NCBI GenBank assembly: GCA_937958075.1
Contig: CALFFB010000216.1
Span: 1 to 9,026, forward strand
Length of the DNA stretch: 9,026 bases
Direction: 5' to 3'
Source: an uncultured Geobacteraceae bacterium
GTDB lineage: Bacteria > Desulfobacterota > Desulfuromonadia > Desulfuromonadales > Geopsychrobacteraceae
Shown: positions 6,673 through 9,026 of the stretch, in pieces
Position numbering within the stretch: the stretch's first letter is position 1
How the letters are laid out: the number at the start of each line of letters is the position of its first letter
Notes under the pieces: generated by a model
What the model was told of the DNA's origin: nothing
Databases searched by the model: none
Seen by the model: the letters and a program-made list of their open reading frames with translations, nothing else
Made by a program: the position numbers and the translations under genes

Positions 6673-7719
6673 TTAAGACTGATCTGCTTCATCATCGAGC
6701 ACCCGGCTGACCAGCTGGGCGGTAAAATCAACAATCGGGATCACCTGCGAATAATCCATGCGCATGGGCCCGATCACCCCCAAAGCGCCGATGGCCCCCT
6801 TTTTATTGGAAAAATTGGCCGAAATCAGACTGCACCCCTGCAGATCGACACATTCGCTCTCGCTGCCGATAAAGATCTGCACCCCCTGCGCCGACTGACT
6901 GCGGTCGAGTAACTCTAACAGAATTTTCTTGCTTTCAAAGGCCTGAATCAGCCGCCGCATCTGATCGGGGGAAGAAAACTCCGGATGCTCAAGCATGAGC
7001 GACGCCCCGGACACGAACAACTGATCTTCCACCTCATCCTGGAGGGCGGCACAGGACAGCTGCAGGGCATTTTTCCGCAGCTGATCGTACAGGCTCATCT
7101 CCTGCTGCATCTCTTTTTTCAGCTTTTCACGCACCTGGGTGATGGTCAGACCGTTGAGCTCATGATTGAGGAAGTTGCTGATCTTCTCCAGTTGCCGGTT
7201 ATCGAGGTCAGCCTCCGTCTGGATGATCTTGTTCTGCACCAGCCCCGTCTCTGAAACATAGATCACCAGCAGACGCCGATGGGACAAGCGCACGAACTCG
7301 ATCTGACGAAAGACGGTGGTGGCGAACTTGGGCACCATGACCAACCCCGCGTACTTGGACAGGCCTGACAGGATGCGCCCCACCTCCTGCATGATGTCTT
7401 CCATCTTCATGCCGCTGAAGCGATAGCTCTCTTGCAGCTGCCGGCGCTCCTTCTCCGTCAGATTGCGCACCTGCAGCAGAGAATCGATATAGTACTGAAA
7501 CCCCTTCTCCGTGGGGATGCGCCCGGCCGAGGTATGGGGCGAACAGAGCAGGCCCATATCTTCAAGATCCGCCATCACGTTGCGCACCGACGCCGGCGAC
7601 AGATTGAACTGGTGCCGCTTGGTAATGGCCCGGCTCCCCACCGGTTCGGCAAAGGCAATGTAGTCTTTGACAATGGCTTCCAGAATATGTTGACTGCGCT
7701 CGTTCAGTTGATCCGCCAT
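6673..7719 (-). CDS. hrcA: Heat-inducible transcription repressor HrcA
   Basis: HrcA binds the CIRCE operator and shuts off class I heat-shock genes. In the known model it needs GroEL to stay active, so it senses chaperone demand. 348 aa, family length. Residues 1-80 are the winged-helix DNA-binding domain: PVGSRAITKR (26-35), SPASVRNVMADLEDMGLL (41-58) and the wing HTSAGRIPT (62-70) are nearly invariant in the family. The rest is a GAF-like dimerisation domain containing IGSESEC and the conserved C-terminal GVIGPMRMDYSQVIP. The ATG at 7719 has GGAG seven bases upstream. It is the first gene of the operon, with a perfect CIRCE 47 bp upstream of its start, so it is almost certainly autoregulated. 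Cys residues exist but no metal-binding motif is apparent. Confidence 0.98.
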   Translation of the reverse strand: MADQLNERSQHILEAIVKDYIAFAEPVGSRAITKRHQFNLSPASVRNVMADLEDMGLLCSPHTSAGRIPTEKGFQYYIDSLLQVRNLTEKERRQLQESYRFSGMKMEDIMQEVGRILSGLSKYAGLVMVPKFATTVFRQIEFVRLSHRRLLVIYVSETGLVQNKIIQTEADLDNRQLEKISNFLNHELNGLTITQVREKLKKEMQQEMSLYDQLRKNALQLSCAALQDEVEDQLFVSGASLMLEHPEFSSPDQMRRLIQAFESKKILLELLDRSQSAQGVQIFIGSESECVDLQGCSLISANFSNKKGAIGALGVIGPMRMDYSQVIPIVDFTAQLVSRVLDDEADQS

Positions 7720-7766
7720 ACGGCAGCTCCATACAAAAGACGATCCGATTCCCGCCTGCCTTCATG

Positions 7767-7793
7767 TTAGCACTCTTGTCAGATGAGTGCTAA
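7767..7793. promoter_or_regulatory. CIRCE operator (HrcA binding site)
   Basis: A perfect inverted repeat TTAGCACTC-N9-GAGTGCTAA, identical to the CIRCE consensus in both 9-bp arms. It begins at about the +1 expected from the promoter just upstream, so HrcA bound here would block transcription initiation. It would also be transcribed as a hairpin in the 5' leader of the hrcA mRNA, where in other bacteria it affects transcript stability. Confidence 0.98.
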
Positions 7794-7799
7794 AGCTGC

Positions 7800-7828
7800 A
7801 GGGTAGCAATGCTAAATCCCTTTGTCAA
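7800..7828 (-). promoter_or_regulatory. Predicted promoter of the hrcA-grpE-dnaK-dnaJ operon
   Basis: Leftward -35 box TTGACA (7828-7823, six of six), a 17-nt spacer, then TACCCT (7805-7800, three of six but with the key first two bases and final T). The predicted start is near 7793, the outer edge of CIRCE, the arrangement seen in other HrcA-controlled operons. The -35 reads CTTGACA and the -10 is C-rich (CTACCCT), so a heat-shock sigma32-type polymerase might also use it. AT-rich DNA (including a T6 run) lies further upstream toward hemW. Confidence 0.65.
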
Positions 7829-7882
7829 GGGCTATAACCTGCACAAAATTACGGAGTTTCAGAAGAAAAAAGGACGATGAAA

Positions 7883-9016
7883 CTAGAGAAAGGCGCTCAC
7901 CAGATGATCATAGATCAGCCACTTTTCCGGCTTGAGAGCGATTCTGCCGGGGGCTGACAGCAGACACGGCTGCAGGGTCTTCAGGGCAGGGGCAAACACC
8001 TCCTCCGCCCGACAGCCGAACCGCCGGGCAAAGTCCTGCAGATCCAGGCCATCGGCGGTGCGCAAGGCCAGATACAGGGTCTCCTTCATGGCACCGGTCT
8101 GATCGAAAACCTCCAGGCATTCAGACGGATCACGACCCTCGCCAACCACCCGCAGGTAACGGGACACGTCCGGCGGCACCGCCCAGCGCTCGCCGCAACC
8201 ATGGTCTTTGAAACTGTGAGCACCGGCACCCGCCGCCAGACACGATCGACGCTGCCAGTAGACCTGATTATGACGACAGCGAAAGCCGGGGCGGGCGAAA
8301 TTGGACAGCTCGTAATGCTCGTAACCGGCAGCACCAAGCCGGGCACGGATAAGCTCGTATTGCCGCGCGTACAGATCCTCGTCGCACTCCGTCATGGAAC
8401 CGGCCTGGAGGCGCCGGAAAAAATCCGTCCCTTCCTCAAAGGTCAGCCCGTAAACGGAGATATGCTCAGGCTGCTGTTCAAGGAGCGCCTCGATGTCTTG
8501 TTCCAGCTCGGCAAGATCCTGACCCGGTAGAGCAAACATCAGATCAAGACTGATATTGGCGAAGCCGGCGGCGCGGGCGGCGGCCATCGCCTGCCGCGCC
8601 TCGTCCGCTGTGTGCGGTCGGCCAAGTTGACGCAGCTGATGCGTATCAAAGGACTGGATGCCGAGGGACAGGCGGTTCACCCCGGCGGCGCGTAACCCCT
8701 CGCAATAAGTCCTGTCAACAGTACCGGGATTGGCCTCGACAGTGATCTCGCAGTCATTGGTCAGGCCGAACAACCGGTCGCAGGCGCCGAGCAGGCGCCT
8801 GAAGGCCGCTACCGGCAGCAGGCTCGGGGTCCCGCCGCCAAAGTAGAGGGTGGCCAGGGGCTCAGCCGCCGAACCCTCCGCAGCAAGCAGGCGCAGATGG
8901 CGATACAACGCCCTGACGTAGGAACGGCGGGCCGCCCCATCAGCCACCTGGGAATAAAAATCACAGTAGGCGCAGCGCTTTACACAAAAAGGAATATGGA
9001 TATAGAGAGAGGTCAA
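7883..9016 (-). CDS. hemW: Radical SAM haem chaperone HemW (formerly annotated as HemN-like coproporphyrinogen oxidase)
   Basis: At least 377 aa, the usual size. The radical-SAM cluster motif CxxxCxxC is C11, C15 and C18, followed by D19-F20. Phe at the position where true oxygen-independent coproporphyrinogen oxidase HemN has a fourth Cys is the HemW signature. Further motifs: GGGTP (60-64) for SAM binding, EANPG (94-98), RLSLGIQSFD (115-124), and HNQVYW (249-254), associated with haem binding in HemW. A HemN-type C-terminal domain follows. In studied bacteria HemW hands haem to respiratory enzymes and does not oxidise coproporphyrinogen. Start uncertain: TTG at 9016 gives MTSLYIHIPFC, but the frame is open to the window edge (upstream codons AGT AAA GCA) and no Shine-Dalgarno is visible, so the true start may lie just outside. 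hemW directly upstream of hrcA is also a common arrangement in Firmicutes. It ends 163 nt before hrcA with no convincing terminator. Confidence 0.95.
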   Translation of the reverse strand: MTSLYIHIPFCVKRCAYCDFYSQVADGAARRSYVRALYRHLRLLAAEGSAAEPLATLYFGGGTPSLLPVAAFRRLLGACDRLFGLTNDCEITVEANPGTVDRTYCEGLRAAGVNRLSLGIQSFDTHQLRQLGRPHTADEARQAMAAARAAGFANISLDLMFALPGQDLAELEQDIEALLEQQPEHISVYGLTFEEGTDFFRRLQAGSMTECDEDLYARQYELIRARLGAAGYEHYELSNFARPGFRCRHNQVYWQRRSCLAAGAGAHSFKDHGCGERWAVPPDVSRYLRVVGEGRDPSECLEVFDQTGAMKETLYLALRTADGLDLQDFARRFGCRAEEVFAPALKTLQPCLLSAPGRIALKPEKWLIYDHLVSAFL

Positions 9017-9026
9017 TGCTTTACTC

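Noticed and set aside
7855..7884. AGTTTC/GAAACT inverted repeat at the hemW stop as a terminator
   Set aside because: Only six A/T-rich pairs, and the T-run lies inside the loop rather than after the stem, so it does not have terminator form.
7883..9016. Calling this gene hemN (coproporphyrinogen III dehydrogenase)
   Set aside because: The cluster motif has Phe instead of the fourth Cys, and the protein is about 377 aa rather than the roughly 455 aa of HemN. Both point to HemW.
1..9026. A defence island, mobile element, CRISPR array, tRNA or other unusual system
   Set aside because: I looked on both strands for direct repeat arrays, transposase or integrase motifs, tRNA-like folds and unexplained long gaps. 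No intergenic stretch exceeds about 170 nt and all long frames are explained by housekeeping genes or their shadows.

Overview
The window is a compact, moderately GC-rich bacterial locus with every convincing gene on the minus strand, so it reads from the right edge to the left. It carries a class I heat-shock operon in the order hrcA, grpE, dnaK, dnaJ, preceded by hemW and followed by a secreted LpoA-like periplasmic-binding protein and a partial ketopantoate reductase-type dehydrogenase. The CIRCE/HrcA control, the hemW-hrcA-grpE-dnaK-dnaJ order, the proteobacterial-type DnaK tail (ending EFEDIDDKK) and an LpoA-like protein with a TPR-type front half suggest a deltaproteobacterium-like Gram-negative, perhaps Desulfuromonadales (Geobacter/Pelobacter/Desulfuromonas relatives). 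That placement is inference from gene style, not a database result.

Layout in transcription order. Positions 9016-7883 hold hemW, a radical-SAM haem chaperone whose frame is still open at the window edge. Positions 7882-7720 are a control region with a sigma70-like promoter (TTGACA, 17-nt spacer, TACCCT) and a perfect CIRCE operator (7767-7793) at the predicted transcription start. Then come hrcA (7719-6673), grpE (6658-6062, GTG start), dnaK (5994-4075), dnaJ (3995-2880, TTG start) and the LpoA-like gene (2866-1034). A strong intrinsic terminator lies at 960-998. The partial panE-like gene runs from 913 off the left edge.

How it works together: HrcA represses its own operon through CIRCE. 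DnaK (Hsp70), DnaJ (Hsp40) and GrpE (nucleotide exchange factor) form the ATP-driven folding machine. The junctions are not uniform. hrcA/grpE and dnaJ/lpoA-like are tightly coupled (14 and 13 nt), whereas grpE/dnaK (67 nt) and dnaK/dnaJ (79 nt) contain hairpins that look like partial terminators or mRNA processing sites, and these could set the ratio of the proteins.

I do not see an undescribed system here. It is a housekeeping chaperone locus. The points worth a second look are the stacked dyads in the promoter, the two intra-operon hairpins, and the envelope protein that appears to be co-transcribed with the chaperones.
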